From Ensifer sp. LC11 (lineage in GTDB: Bacteria > Pseudomonadota > Alphaproteobacteria > Rhizobiales > Rhizobiaceae), in assembly GCF_001695835.1 (NCBI RefSeq), contig NZ_MBSO01000030.1:1-61689 (forward strand): a stretch of 61,689 nt of DNA, in the 5' to 3' direction. The notes beneath the pieces are model-generated. The model was not told the DNA's origin and did no database searches. It worked only from the letters and a program-made list of their open reading frames with translations. Position 1 is the stretch's first letter. Every line of letters begins with the position of its first letter. The position numbers and the translations under genes were made by a program. Shown in pieces: positions 45,843 to 55,879 of the stretch.

Positions 45843-45945
45843 GAGCGCCGTGCGTTCATACGAACGCAGCAAGGACGCTCTAGCTCTTTGATTCTAGAAC
45901 ATCTTTCCGCCTCACGCGGATCCACTTGAGAGCGGGATGCTCTAG
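45843..45945 (-). repeat. RIME-like palindromic intergenic repeat, copy B
   Basis: A 103-base element closely related to the one at 12439-12540, in the same orientation, with the same two palindromes (GCGTTCataCGAACGC and the outer arms around TCTAGA and GATGCTCTAG). Differences are scattered substitutions and a one-base indel. The CTA at 45942-45944 is the stop codon of the phosphoketolase gene, the same relation as for the Nudix gene in copy A. Confidence 0.8.
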
Positions 45946-48398
45946 ACATTGTCACCTTCCGTCGATGTCGCTGCCTTCGCTTGCTGGGCCCCTTGAACAC
46001 CCCATTTCCAACCGCTGATCGAGGGCATGTCGTCGCCATGTTTCTCGATGTATTCGCGATGCTCGATCAGCTTGGCCTGGATCGCCTGCTTGAAATAGGC
46101 GGCGCGCGCGCCGAGCTGCGGCAGGCGGTCGATGGCATCGCCGGCGAGATGGAAACGATCGAGCTCATTGAGCACAACCATGTCGAACGGCGTCGTGGTC
46201 GTCCCTTCCTCCTTGTAGCCGCGCACATGCAGATTGCCGTGGTTGGTGCGGCGATAGGTGAGGCGATGGATCAGCCACGGATAGCCATGGAATGCAAAGA
46301 TGATCGGCTTGTCCCGCGTGAAGATGCCGTCGAAATCCCGATCGGAGAGGCCGTGCGGATGCTCCTCCGCAGGCTGCAACTTCATCAGGTTGACGACATT
46401 CACAACCCTCACCTTGACCTCGGGCAGGTGTTCGCGCAGCAGCTGAACGGCCGCCAGTGTTTCAAGCGTCGGAACGTCGCCGCAACAGGCCATGACGACG
46501 TCCGGCTCGCTGTTGGCATCGTTGCTCGCCCAGTCCCATATGCTGACGCCCATGCTGCAATGGCGAACGGCCTGCTCCATCGTCAGCCATTGCGGTCCCG
46601 GCTGCTTTCCCGCCACGACGACGTTGACGTAGTTGCGGCTGCGCAGGCAGTGGTCGGTCACGGAAAGCAGCGTATTGGCATCCGGCGGCAGGTAGACGCG
46701 GATCACGTCCGCCTTCTTGTTGACGACGTGATCGATGAAGCCCGGATCCTGATGGCTGAAGCCGTTGTGGTCCTGGCGCCAGACGTGGGAACTCAGGAAA
46801 TAGTTGAGCGATGCAATGGGCCTGCGCCAGGGGATTTCGTTGCAGACCTTCAGCCACTTGGCATGCTGGTTGAACATGGAATCGATGATGTGGATGAAGG
46901 CTTCGTAGCAGGAGAAGAAGCCGTGGCGGCCCGTCAGCAGGTATCCCTCGAGCCAGCCCTGGCACTGGTGTTCGCTCAGCACTTCCATGATACGGCCATC
47001 CGGTGAGAGGTGATCGTCCTCCGGGTAGATCTCGGCCATATAGCAGCGGTCGGTGACCTCAAGCACGTCTTGCCAGCGGTTGGAGTTGTTCTCGTCCGGG
47101 CTGAACAGGCGGAAGTTCTTCGCATCCATGTTGGACTTCATCACGTCGCGCAGGAACTTGCCCATGATGCGCGCGGCCTCGACGGTGGTCGCGCCGGGAC
47201 GAGGGACGTCGACGGCGTAATCCCGAAAGGCCGGCATCTTCAGGTCGCGCAGCAGCACGCCGCCATTGGCATGCGGGTTGTCGCTCATTCGGCGATGCCC
47301 TGATGGGGCGAGTGCGGCGAGTTCCGGTTTCAGCTTGCCGTCCACGTTGAACAGCTCCTCCGGCCGATAGCTCTTCATCCATTGCTCGAGGATCCGGATG
47401 TGCTCCGGCTTGTCCATCTCGCCCATCGGCACCTGGTGCGAGCGCCAGTAGTCCTCGCACTTCTTGCCGTCGATTTCCTTCGGGCAGGTCCAGCCCTTCG
47501 GCGTGCGGAATACGATCATCGGCCAGGCCGGCCGCTTCACGTTGCCTTTCATGCGCGCATCGTCCCAGATCGCCCGAATCTCGGCCATGGCCGTATCGAG
47601 CACGCCGGCGAGTTGCTGGTGGACGCTTGCCGGATCATGTCCTTCGACGAAGTAGGGCCTGTAGCCCATGCCTTCAAAGAACTTCCGGAGCTCATCGTGC
47701 GGGATGCGGGCAAGGAAGCAGGGATTGGCGATCTTGTAGCCGTTCAGGTGCAGGATGGGCAGCACGCAGCCGTCACGGGCTGGGTTCAGGAACTTGTTGC
47801 TCTGCCACCCGGTCGCAAGCGGCCCCGTCTCGGCTTCGCCGTCACCGACGACGCAGGCAACGACCAGATCCGGGTTGTCGAAGGCCGCGCCATAGGCATG
47901 GCTCAAGGCATAACCCAGTTCACCGCCCTCGTGGATGCTGCCGGGCGTCTCCGGCGCCACGTGACTTGGAATGCCGCCGGGGAAACTGAACTGCTTGAAG
48001 AGCTTCTGCATTCCCTCGGCGTCCTCGCCGATGTCAGGATAGAATTCGCTGTATGTGCCTTCGAGATAGGCATGGGCCACCAGCGACGGCCCGCCGTGCC
48101 CCGGACCGATCACGTAGACCATATTGAGATCGTCACGCTTGATGATCCGGTTGAGGTGCACGTAGAGCATGTTGAGCCCCGGCGACGTTCCCCAGTGGCC
48201 GAGCAGACGTGGCTTGACGTGCTCGCGCTTCAGCGGCTCGCGCAGCAAGGGATTGTCGAGCAGGTAGATCTGCCCGACGGACAGATAGTTCGACGCCCGC
48301 CAGTAGGCGTCCAACAGGCGAAGCTCGTCGGCCGGCAACGGTGAAGCTGATTTTTTGGACGCTGTCTCGTTCATCGATGCTGTTTCAGGCGTAACCAT
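45942..48398 (-). CDS. xfp: Phosphoketolase family protein (Xfp-like)
   Basis: The 818-residue thiamine diphosphate enzyme cleaves xylulose 5-phosphate (and often fructose 6-phosphate) to acetyl phosphate. [18 protein letters not shown] near residues 56-73 and [16 protein letters not shown] near 153-168 are Xfp signatures, and [13 protein letters not shown] near 183-195 is the cofactor site. ATG at 48398 follows GGGAGGT. No acetate kinase or phosphotransacetylase gene is adjacent. Rpe at 3.4 kb makes a substrate. The C-terminus ends exactly at the start of a repeat. Confidence 0.95.
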   Translation of the reverse strand: MVTPETASMNETASKKSASPLPADELRLLDAYWRASNYLSVGQIYLLDNPLLREPLKREHVKPRLLGHWGTSPGLNMLYVHLNRIIKRDDLNMVYVIGPGHGGPSLVAHAYLEGTYSEFYPDIGEDAEGMQKLFKQFSFPGGIPSHVAPETPGSIHEGGELGYALSHAYGAAFDNPDLVVACVVGDGEAETGPLATGWQSNKFLNPARDGCVLPILHLNGYKIANPCFLARIPHDELRKFFEGMGYRPYFVEGHDPASVHQQLAGVLDTAMAEIRAIWDDARMKGNVKRPAWPMIVFRTPKGWTCPKEIDGKKCEDYWRSHQVPMGEMDKPEHIRILEQWMKSYRPEELFNVDGKLKPELAALAPSGHRRMSDNPHANGGVLLRDLKMPAFRDYAVDVPRPGATTVEAARIMGKFLRDVMKSNMDAKNFRLFSPDENNSNRWQDVLEVTDRCYMAEIYPEDDHLSPDGRIMEVLSEHQCQGWLEGYLLTGRHGFFSCYEAFIHIIDSMFNQHAKWLKVCNEIPWRRPIASLNYFLSSHVWRQDHNGFSHQDPGFIDHVVNKKADVIRVYLPPDANTLLSVTDHCLRSRNYVNVVVAGKQPGPQWLTMEQAVRHCSMGVSIWDWASNDANSEPDVVMACCGDVPTLETLAAVQLLREHLPEVKVRVVNVVNLMKLQPAEEHPHGLSDRDFDGIFTRDKPIIFAFHGYPWLIHRLTYRRTNHGNLHVRGYKEEGTTTTPFDMVVLNELDRFHLAGDAIDRLPQLGARAAYFKQAIQAKLIEHREYIEKHGDDMPSISGWKWGVQGAQQAKAATSTEGDNV

Positions 48399-48588
48399 CT
48401 GAACCTCCCGATCGATAAGACATGTGCTTGAAATCACTCCCGGCTTGCTGTCATGCGCGCCGAGACGTTCCATACGTTTGCAAGGCCGCCCGCTGTTGCC
48501 CAGCGCTCAAGGGGCGCTGTCCCTCCGTTCGAAATCCTGCGGGCAAGCCGTCGACGAGACTCCCCGCGGCGATAGTCCCGGTTCAAGG

Positions 48589-49254
48589 CTACTGCGGATA
48601 GGGCTCCGAATAATGCTCGACCACGCCCCTGACGCCGCGCACGCCTTCGGCAAGTATCCGCGCCGCTCGGCGGCAATCGTCGGTCTCGACGTTGCCCCAA
48701 AGATGCACGACGCCGTCGGACACCGCGACCTTGATATCCAGTCCTTCAAGGCCGGTGTTTTCGCCGAGACGGATCAGGATGCTGCGCCGGATCGCGTCGT
48801 CGCCGGTTGCTGTCTCGTCTTGCCTCGCCGCCAGGATCGCCTGCAACAGGTCGGCGCGGCTGACGATGCCGATCAGGCGGCCGTCCCTCAAGACAGGAAT
48901 GCGCTTGATGCTGCGTTCCTGCATCAATGCGGCAACGCGCCCAATCGGAGCGTCCTCGTCGATCGTCACGGGATCGGCTGTCATGGCGTCGCCGACGCGC
49001 CAGGACGAGCGTCGCACGTAGGCGTGGGCGCGCTCGCCGGCGGCGCGGGTCGGGTCAGCCGTCGGAACGCCGCCGCCAAGCTCCGTTCGGCGGATCAGAT
49101 CGCCCTCGCTGATCAGCCCTACCAGACGCCCGTCATCGTCAACGACCGGGAGGCCGCTCACGTGATTGTCGATCATGATCTGGGCTGCCTGTCTGACGCT
49201 GTTGTCAGGGGACAACTTGACGAGCGATATCGTCATTACATCCTTGACGCGCAT
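48589..49254 (-). CDS. CBS-pair and BON domain protein
   Basis: The 221-residue cytoplasmic protein has two CBS motifs (about residues 5-60 and 88-145), which often bind adenine nucleotides, and a C-terminal BON domain (about 150-220) with VSDGVVHLWGNVETDDCRRAARIL. Such CBS-BON proteins are common in alphaproteobacteria next to stress and fermentative genes. I use ATG at 49254 with GGGAG upstream rather than a TTG at 49272. It lies upstream of xfp on the same strand with 190 bases between, so it may be an energy-state sensor for the pathway. Confidence 0.88.
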   Translation of the reverse strand: MRVKDVMTISLVKLSPDNSVRQAAQIMIDNHVSGLPVVDDDGRLVGLISEGDLIRRTELGGGVPTADPTRAAGERAHAYVRRSSWRVGDAMTADPVTIDEDAPIGRVAALMQERSIKRIPVLRDGRLIGIVSRADLLQAILAARQDETATGDDAIRRSILIRLGENTGLEGLDIKVAVSDGVVHLWGNVETDDCRRAARILAEGVRGVRGVVEHYSEPYPQ

Positions 49255-49353
49255 GTCGATCCCGCTCCCCAAAAGGACTTGGTACCGTCATCAGGCTGGG
49301 TAAATTAGACCCATCTCGTTGGTTCGACAACTAGTGGGTGGAGAAAAGGGGAG

Positions 49354-49443
49354 TGGCGGACAGGGTGGGATTCGAACCCACGGTACGGTTTCCCGTACGC
49401 TGGTTTTCAAGACCAGAGCCTTAAACCACTCGGCCACCTGTCC
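49354..49443 (-). tRNA. tRNA-Ser (anticodon TGA)
   Basis: The minus strand reads GGACAGGTGGCCGAGTGG at the 5' end, has CTTGAAA as the anticodon loop (anticodon TGA), a long variable arm and GGTTCGAATCC in the T arm. The CCA end is encoded. The 90-base length is right for tRNA-Ser with a long variable arm. Confidence 0.97.
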
Positions 49444-49522
49444 TTGCCTGAAATGGCGCAGGGCCATTTCTCCGGGCACGGCGTTATTGCGCGAACCTCT
49501 GCCGCTTTGCAAGAAGGAACAT

Positions 49523-49551
49523 GCACCACCGAAAGATTTTCTCGGTGGTGC
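49523..49551. other. Strong hairpin upstream of tRNA-Ser
   Basis: GCACCACCGA and TCGGTGGTGC form a perfect 10-bp stem with a 9-base loop. It has no T-run. It lies 80 bases upstream of the tRNA-Ser gene and about 200 bases before rlpA. A smaller hairpin, TTCCGCT/AGCGGAA, is at 49694-49714. The rest of the 312-base region 49444-49755 shows no gene. Confidence 0.45.
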
Positions 49552-49755
49552 GCGATCGGCGACAGCACTGCGGCCCGCGCTAACCATTTATAAACCATAA
49601 GGCGAGAAATCCGGCGCCAGCCTGTGGATGAATTCGCATTTTCGCCTTGTTGCTGTCATGAATAAACTCTGTTCCGTTTCGGGACGCCGAGATTTCCGCT
49701 GGGGGTAAGCGGAAGGTTTCGAGTACGGCTTATTTCGATCGATGTTGTGGGACAG

Positions 49756-50787
49756 ATGACCTCCAGTAAAAATGCGGCATATCTGGTCAAGGGATTGCGC
49801 CTTGCGGCGGTTCCCATGCTGTGCGTTGCGCTTGCGGCCTGTGGATCCACGTCGAGCATCAAAAAGAAGTCGCGGAGCAAGGAATACTTCCCCGAATCCG
49901 TCTACGGCGTGAAGGCAAGCCCGCGTGTTGCCACCGGCAACAACATTCCAAAGGGCGGCGGACGGTTTCAGGTCGGCAAGGCCTACCAGGTCAAGGGCAA
50001 ATGGTATCAGCCGAAGGAAGACTTCGGCTACAACAAGGCCGGTATCGCGTCCTGGTACGGCTCGGCCTTTCACGGTCGCCTGACCGCCAATGGCGAGGTT
50101 TACGACAAGGCTCATCTGTCGGCCGCCCACCCGACGTTCCCGCTACCGAGCTATGCCCGCGTCACCAACATGGAAAACGGCACATCGGTCATTGTGCGCG
50201 TCAACGATCGCGGCCCTTATGAATACGGCCGCATCATCGACGTCTCCTCGAAAACGGCAGACATGCTCGACATCAAGCGCAAAGGCAGCGCACAGGTGCG
50301 CGTGCAGTATGTTGGCCGCGCACCGCTCGAAGGCAACGACATGCCTTATCTGATGGCGTCCTACGTTCAGAAGGGCGAGCGTGGTCCGAGCGTCATGCCC
50401 GAGGGCCAGATCGCGACTGGGGTCATGGTTGCCTCGAACGAGCCGTTCCGCAATCAGAGCCTCGGTACCATCACCGTTCCCGCGAAGGCCTCGCTCGACG
50501 TCAGCGAACCGGTGACCGCGCTTGCGGCTCCCGTTCCACAATTCGCGCAGCCCCAGTCGCTGAGCGAATTCGTGATGCTGCCGGAAATCGGCCCGATCCC
50601 GCGCGAGCGGCCGGAATTCATCCCGATGCCCGATGGCAATATGGCCTATGCGGCCGCCTATGTGGAAGTGCGCGTCAGTGACGCCGAATCGCCGTTCGAA
50701 GCGATCATGGTCGACAAGAAGCAGCTGACGCCCCAGGTGATCGTCGACTTCGCAAAACGCCAGAAGGCAGGCAGCTCTGTGCGATAA
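49756..50787 (+). CDS. rlpA: RlpA-like septal ring lytic transglycosylase lipoprotein
   Basis: RlpA cuts glycan strands lacking stem peptides. The 343-residue protein has a lipoprotein signal with the lipobox cysteine at residue 29 (VALAACGS), and a double-psi beta-barrel at about 95-180 with ASWYGSAFHGRLTANGEVYD and VRVNDRGPYEYGRIIDVS. The catalytic Glu/His/Asp region is intact. The C-terminal 150 residues are proline- and alanine-rich and show no SPOR domain, unlike many RlpA proteins. It precedes the DacC-like gene by 63 bases. Confidence 0.9.
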   Translation: MTSSKNAAYLVKGLRLAAVPMLCVALAACGSTSSIKKKSRSKEYFPESVYGVKASPRVATGNNIPKGGGRFQVGKAYQVKGKWYQPKEDFGYNKAGIASWYGSAFHGRLTANGEVYDKAHLSAAHPTFPLPSYARVTNMENGTSVIVRVNDRGPYEYGRIIDVSSKTADMLDIKRKGSAQVRVQYVGRAPLEGNDMPYLMASYVQKGERGPSVMPEGQIATGVMVASNEPFRNQSLGTITVPAKASLDVSEPVTALAAPVPQFAQPQSLSEFVMLPEIGPIPRERPEFIPMPDGNMAYAAAYVEVRVSDAESPFEAIMVDKKQLTPQVIVDFAKRQKAGSSVR

Positions 50788-50850
50788 CGGTACGCGCCGT
50801 TGTGCCAAAATGACCGCGCTGCTATGCCCAAGGGGAACCCGGAGTTTCCC

Positions 50851-52011
50851 ATGCGCATGAAGATGCTTTCGGCGGTGTTTTTCGGCGTCGCGCTGTTTGC
50901 GGGCGACGCACTTGCACAGACACCGGCGCCCGCCTTCGATACCAAGGCAAAACAGATCCTGCTCGTCGATGCCGAAACCGGCACGGTGCTCTTCTCACGC
51001 GCCGAAAACGAGCCGATCCCACCGGCCTCACTTGCCAAGCTCATGACCATGGAAGTCGTTGCCGAGGCGCTCGGCAAGGGCGAGATCTCGGCCGAAACCA
51101 CGTTCGATGTGTCCGAACACGCCTGGCGCACCGGCGGCGCGCCCGCCGGTACTTCGACGATGTTTGCCGCGTTGAAGTCGCGCATAAGGGTCGCAGATCT
51201 CTTGCAAGGTGTTGCGGTGCAACTTGCCAATGATGCCTGCATCATTCTGGCCGAGGGCATGACCGGCAGCGAGGGCGCGTTTGCCGAGCGTATGACGGCG
51301 CGGGCACGTGAACTCGGCATGCCGGTTGCAACGTTTCGAAACGCGACCGGGCTGCCGGACCCGGGCAACCAGATCACGATGAGTGAGCTCGTCACGCTCA
51401 TCCGGCATCTGCACGAGGCGCATCCGGATCTCTACAGGCTTTATTCGCAGCCAGAGTTCGAGTGGAACAAGATCCTCCAGCGCAACAAAAACCCGTTGAT
51501 ATCGGCCAATATCGGCGTGGATGGGCTGGCGACGGGCTTCGCCGAAGGCTTCGGCTTCTCGCTTGCCACGTCGCTTCAGCGCGGCGACCGCCGCGTCTAT
51601 CTGGCCATGGGCGGACTTCAGACCGACAAGGAACGGATCGAAGAGAGCCGCAAGGTTCTCGATTGGGCGATGAGCGCATTCGAGAAGAAGCGGATCTTTG
51701 CCGACGGAGAAGCAATCGGTGAGGCTGCGGTCTATGGTGGCGATGCCGCGCATGTGGCACTGGTGGCGGGCGGTCCTGTCGATGTGCTGTTGCCGGTCGA
51801 TAATCCGGAGCGGCTGTCGGCACGCATCGTCTACAAGTGGCCCTTGCGCGCGCCGGTGACGGCCGGGACTGAGGTCGGCGTCGTAAAGCTGTGGAACGGC
51901 GAGAAGCTGCTGCGCGAGGTGCCGGTCAAAACCGCCACCGCGGTCGGGCAGGGTAGTTTGACAAGCCGGGCGGTTGATGCCCTGCAGGAACTACTTTTCT
52001 TCTGGCTATAG
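50851..52011 (+). CDS. PBP5-like D-alanyl-D-alanine carboxypeptidase with degenerate motifs
   Basis: The 386-residue protein has a signal peptide (cleavage at ALA near residue 22) and the peptidase S11 fold. The first motif SxxK is intact (S60, K63 in PPASLAKLMT). The second motif SxN reads L125-A-N127, so the serine is lost, and KTG reads A227-T-G229, losing the lysine. A C-terminal hydrophobic end (LQELLFFWL) could anchor it. ATG at 50851 with CGGAG upstream is chosen over earlier starts. Because two of three motifs deviate, activity is doubtful. Confidence 0.88.
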   Translation: MRMKMLSAVFFGVALFAGDALAQTPAPAFDTKAKQILLVDAETGTVLFSRAENEPIPPASLAKLMTMEVVAEALGKGEISAETTFDVSEHAWRTGGAPAGTSTMFAALKSRIRVADLLQGVAVQLANDACIILAEGMTGSEGAFAERMTARARELGMPVATFRNATGLPDPGNQITMSELVTLIRHLHEAHPDLYRLYSQPEFEWNKILQRNKNPLISANIGVDGLATGFAEGFGFSLATSLQRGDRRVYLAMGGLQTDKERIEESRKVLDWAMSAFEKKRIFADGEAIGEAAVYGGDAAHVALVAGGPVDVLLPVDNPERLSARIVYKWPLRAPVTAGTEVGVVKLWNGEKLLREVPVKTATAVGQGSLTSRAVDALQELLFFWL

Positions 52012-52125
52012 GCGGATGCCGCGTCGGCGAAAGGACGCCGCTCTACAATTCATCGTCACCGGACGGTTTCGCGCAGCGGACCAATCGGCTAAACAGGGCC
52101 AAATCGTACGCCGATATGGGAAAGC

Positions 52126-52809
52126 ATGGTATCGCTGAAAAAAGGTCTGTTCGTAACATTCGAAGGTGGGGAAGGTGCCGGTAAATCGACACAGCTTCGC
52201 CTTCTGGCCGAATCCTTGCGTGCGCGCGGCTACACGGTGCTGACGACGCGCGAGCCGGGCGGTTCTGCCGGCGCCGAAGCGGTGCGCCATGTGCTGCTTT
52301 CCGGAGCGGCAGAGGCCTTCGGGGTGAGGATGGAGGCGATTCTATTCGCCGCGGCGCGTAGCGACCATGTCGAAGAGGTCATCCGGCCGGCGATCGACAA
52401 GGGTACGATCGTGCTTTGCGACCGCTTCATGGATTCCTCGCGCGTCTACCAGGGCATTACCGGCAATCTCGAGCAGAGTTTCGTCGCGACCCTGGAACGG
52501 GTGGCGATCAACGGCGTGGTCCCGGATCGAACCATCATTTTTGACTTGCCTGCCAGCGTTGGTCTCGAGCGGGCGCAACGCCGCGCCGGCGACGACAATC
52601 CGGACCGCTTCGAAAAGGAGCACCTGGAGACGCACGAGAAACGACGGGAGGCCTTTCTCGATATCGCCAGGCGTGATTCTGAGCGATGCCGGGTCGTGGA
52701 CGCGACGCAGCCTGTTGACGCTATCGCCACCGAAGTCCTGTCGCTTGTCGAAGTGCTCCTGCCGCATGGCGATGGCACCGGTACATCGACGGCGGAAGTC
52801 GTGTCATGA
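52126..52809 (+). CDS. tmk: Thymidylate kinase
   Basis: Tmk makes dTDP from dTMP. The 227-residue protein has the P-loop [11 protein letters not shown] near residues 11-21, the DR(F/Y) motif in [13 protein letters not shown], and [14 protein letters not shown] as the lid region. Its stop overlaps the start of holB by 4 bases, the usual arrangement in Rhizobiales, where tmk and holB sit after a D-Ala carboxypeptidase gene. Confidence 0.97.
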   Translation: MVSLKKGLFVTFEGGEGAGKSTQLRLLAESLRARGYTVLTTREPGGSAGAEAVRHVLLSGAAEAFGVRMEAILFAAARSDHVEEVIRPAIDKGTIVLCDRFMDSSRVYQGITGNLEQSFVATLERVAINGVVPDRTIIFDLPASVGLERAQRRAGDDNPDRFEKEHLETHEKRREAFLDIARRDSERCRVVDATQPVDAIATEVLSLVEVLLPHGDGTGTSTAEVVS

Positions 52810-53837
52810 GCGCCGAACGAGCCGGCGTGCTGGACGGGGCCATCGCGCCCGTGGAGAACAATCGACTGTTCGGTCACGAACAGGCGGAAAGTTTCCTGGC
52901 GCAGAGCTATCGGTCAGGCAAAGGACATCACGCCATCCTGATCGAAGGGCCGGAAGGTATCGGTAAGGCAACGCTTGCCTTTCGCTTCGCGCACCACATT
53001 CTGAAACATCCGGAACCGGCCGAAGCGCCTGAGACGCTTGCCGATCCCGATCCAGCCTCCGCCATCGGGCGACAGCTCGCCTCGGGCGCTTCGCACAATC
53101 TGCTGCACCTCAGCCGGCCGATCGATGAAAAGACGGGCAGGGCGAAGGGTGCAATCACCGTCGACGAGGTTCGGCGGGCGGGCAAGTTCTTCAGCCAGAC
53201 GTCCGGCACCGGCAACTGGCGCATCGTCATCATCGACCCGGCCGACGACCTCAATCGCAATGCCGCCAACGCCATCCTCAAAATCCTCGAGGAGCCGCCG
53301 CGTCGCTCGCTCTTCCTGGTTCTGACGCATGCGCCCGGAAAGTTGCTGCCGACGATCCGTTCGCGCTGCCTGCCGCTGCGGCTGAAGCCGCTCGAAGCGG
53401 ACCCCTTGCGCCAGGCATTGGCGCATCTTGGGTTCGATCTTGCGGGCGAGAATGCCGAGCGCATCGTCGCGGCCGCCAATGGCAGTGTCGCCGAGGCGCT
53501 GAAGCTCATCAACTATGGTGGCCTCGACATTGCCGCGACATTTGAGGCAATCCTTGCAGGGCAGGGACCGGCGGTCCGCAAGGACATGCACAAGCTGGCT
53601 GACGCTCTCGCCGGCAAGGACAGCGAGACAATCTTCGAGTTCTTCCAGGCGCTTGTCAGCGATCGCATCATGCACGAGGCGCGCGAGGCCGCCGTTGCGG
53701 CCGATATCATGCGTGCCGAGCGGTTTGCCCGACTGTCAGCGTCCGTGGCGGAACGGCTTACGATCAGCGATGCCTACAATCTAGATCGCAAGCAAACCAT
53801 CCTGTCGCTGCTCGACGACGTGAAAGCGGCGCTATAG
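52806..53837 (+). CDS. holB: DNA polymerase III delta prime subunit
   Basis: HolB is part of the clamp loader. The 343-residue AAA+ protein has [13 protein letters not shown] near residues 40-52 (P-loop-like), the sensor region [24 protein letters not shown] and the SRC motif in [13 protein letters not shown]. The zinc-binding cysteines known from gammaproteobacterial HolB are not obvious. It is translated together with tmk (4-base overlap). Its end overlaps the end of the convergent MazG-like gene by 6 bases. Confidence 0.95.
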   Translation: MSAERAGVLDGAIAPVENNRLFGHEQAESFLAQSYRSGKGHHAILIEGPEGIGKATLAFRFAHHILKHPEPAEAPETLADPDPASAIGRQLASGASHNLLHLSRPIDEKTGRAKGAITVDEVRRAGKFFSQTSGTGNWRIVIIDPADDLNRNAANAILKILEEPPRRSLFLVLTHAPGKLLPTIRSRCLPLRLKPLEADPLRQALAHLGFDLAGENAERIVAAANGSVAEALKLINYGGLDIAATFEAILAGQGPAVRKDMHKLADALAGKDSETIFEFFQALVSDRIMHEAREAAVAADIMRAERFARLSASVAERLTISDAYNLDRKQTILSLLDDVKAAL

Positions 53838-54137
53838 TCCGACCTGAAAGCGCCACTTACGCTCGATTGCCGACGACAGGTCGAGATTGTGGTGGTGGGC
53901 GAAGAGCAGCACATGCCCGAGCAGATCTGCGGTCTCGTCGGCCATCTGGCTTACAAGTTCGTCCTCTGATTTCCCGTGGGTCCGCCCGCGACCGCTGAGC
54001 TTGTTCCAGGCCTGTGTCAGCTCGCCCATTTCTTCCTGCATCTTGAGAACGAACCAGTCACGATCGCGCTCGATGCCGTGCTCTGCGGCATAGCTGGCAG
54101 AGGCGGTTTCAAATTGGCTGCCAAGTCGATCCAGCAT
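53832..54137 (-). CDS. MazG-like nucleotide pyrophosphohydrolase
   Basis: The 101-residue protein is a short MazG-type domain. Metal-binding acidic residues are in [14 protein letters not shown] near 31-44 and [16 protein letters not shown] near 65-80, the EExxE and ExxD pattern. Such enzymes hydrolyse (d)NTPs to monophosphates. Its stop overlaps holB's stop by 6 bases and its start is divergent from metG. Confidence 0.88.
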   Translation of the reverse strand: MLDRLGSQFETASASYAAEHGIERDRDWFVLKMQEEMGELTQAWNKLSGRGRTHGKSEDELVSQMADETADLLGHVLLFAHHHNLDLSSAIERKWRFQVGL

Positions 54138-54315
54138 GACTCACATTCTCCTCTTTGTTTCCCTTTTGTTCTACGGCCGTGTGGCAGCCGTGCAAGACGG
54201 TCCGAGCGGCTGCATGATCTTGCCGGCCGGGCTTTTCGTGCATCGCATGTTTCTTCCTTGGAGCGTATGCGCTAAGAGCGTGCGTAGCTTAATCCGAGAT
54301 AGATCGAATCCGCCT

Positions 54316-55869
54316 ATGAGAGACACGTCCCCTTTCTACATCACCACCGCGATTTCCTACCCGAACGGCAAGCCGCACATCGGCCACGCCTATGAGTTGA
54401 TCGCGACGGATGCCATGGCGCGTTACCAGCGCCTCGACGGACGTGACGTGTTCTTCCTGACCGGTACGGACGAGCATGGCCAGAAGATGCAGCAGACGGC
54501 GCGCAAGGAAGACGTGACGCCGCAGGAACTGGCCGACCGCAACTCCGCGGAATTCCAGAGGATGGCTGTGGCCCTGAATGCGTCGAACGATGATTTCATC
54601 CGCACGACCGAAAAGCGCCACCACCAGGCGTCGCAGGACATCTGGATCCGCATGGGCGAGGCGGGCGACCTCTACAAGGATTCCTATGCCGGCTGGTACT
54701 CGGTCCGCGACGAAGCCTATTATCAGGAGAACGAGACGGAACTGCGCGACGACGGCGTCCGCTATGGGCCGCAGGGCACGCCGGTCGAGTGGGTCGAGGA
54801 ACAGAGCTACTTTTTCCGTCTCTCGGCCTATCAGGAAAAGCTCCTGAAGCACTACGAGGAAAACCCTGACTTCATCGGTCCGGCCGAGCGCCGCAACGAA
54901 GTGATCTCCTTCGTGAAATCGGGTCTCAAGGACCTTTCGGTATCGCGGACCACCTTCGACTGGGGTATCAAGGTTCCGAACGACCCCTCGCACGTCATGT
55001 ATGTTTGGGTCGATGCGCTGACGAACTACCTGACCGCGACCGGCTATCTCGATAATCAGCAGGGTCCGCGCGCCAAGTTCTGGCCGGCCAACCTCCATGT
55101 GATCGGCAAGGACATCATCCGCTTCCACGCGGTGTATTGGCCCGCCTTCCTGATGTCTGCTGGCCTGCCGCTGCCCAAGCGCGTCTTTGCCCACGGCTTC
55201 CTGCTCAACAAGGGCGAGAAGATGTCGAAGTCGCTCGGCAACGTCGTCGATCCGTTCAATCTCGTCGAACATTTCGGCCTTGACCAGATCCGCTACTTCT
55301 TCCTGCGCGAAGTCTCCTTCGGCCAAGACGGCAGCTACAGCGAGGAGGGGATCGCGACCCGCATCAACTCCGACCTCGCCAATGGTATCGGCAATCTGGC
55401 GAGCCGCTCACTGTCGATGATCGTCAAGAACTGCGATGGCCAGATCCCCGTCTGCGGCACCTTGACCGACGAGGACAAGGCGATGCTCGCCGCTGCGGAT
55501 GCGCTGCATGAGATCACGCGCGACGAAATGGGCAAGCAGATGATCCATCGGGCACTCGCGGCCATCATCGCCGTCGTTTCCGAGACGGACCGCTATTTCG
55601 CCGGCCAAGAGCCCTGGGCGCTGAAGAAGACCGATCCGGCCCGCATGGGCACCGTACTCTATGTCACGGCCGAAGTGGTGCGTCAGATCGCCATCCTGTT
55701 GCAACCGTTCATGCCGGAATCCTCAGGAAAGCTGCTCGATCTGGTGGCAGCACCGGCCGACAAGCGCGACTTTGCCGCATTAGGCGAGGCGGGACGCCTT
55801 GTCTCGGGCACGCCGCTTGAAGCGCCGAAGCCGGTCTTCCCGCGCTACATCGCGCCGGAAGCACAATAA
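54316..55869 (+). CDS. metG: Methionyl-tRNA synthetase
   Basis: MetRS charges tRNA-Met. The 517-residue protein has the HIGH motif in [14 protein letters not shown] near residues 12-25 and KMSKS in [11 protein letters not shown] near 303-313, with TDEHGQKMQ between. The zinc-knuckle cysteines and the C-terminal EMAP-like tRNA-binding domain are absent, which is common in this alphaproteobacterial type. A long extension upstream is open but of poor composition, so ATG 54316 is used. It is followed by tatD after 10 bases. Confidence 0.97.
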   Translation: MRDTSPFYITTAISYPNGKPHIGHAYELIATDAMARYQRLDGRDVFFLTGTDEHGQKMQQTARKEDVTPQELADRNSAEFQRMAVALNASNDDFIRTTEKRHHQASQDIWIRMGEAGDLYKDSYAGWYSVRDEAYYQENETELRDDGVRYGPQGTPVEWVEEQSYFFRLSAYQEKLLKHYEENPDFIGPAERRNEVISFVKSGLKDLSVSRTTFDWGIKVPNDPSHVMYVWVDALTNYLTATGYLDNQQGPRAKFWPANLHVIGKDIIRFHAVYWPAFLMSAGLPLPKRVFAHGFLLNKGEKMSKSLGNVVDPFNLVEHFGLDQIRYFFLREVSFGQDGSYSEEGIATRINSDLANGIGNLASRSLSMIVKNCDGQIPVCGTLTDEDKAMLAAADALHEITRDEMGKQMIHRALAAIIAVVSETDRYFAGQEPWALKKTDPARMGTVLYVTAEVVRQIAILLQPFMPESSGKLLDLVAAPADKRDFAALGEAGRLVSGTPLEAPKPVFPRYIAPEAQ

Positions 55870-55879
55870 GGCACTGAGC

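Noticed and set aside
54136-54315. 60-residue N-terminal extension of metG.
   Set aside because: The MetRS fold starts at the ATG 54316 and the extension covers the divergent promoter region.
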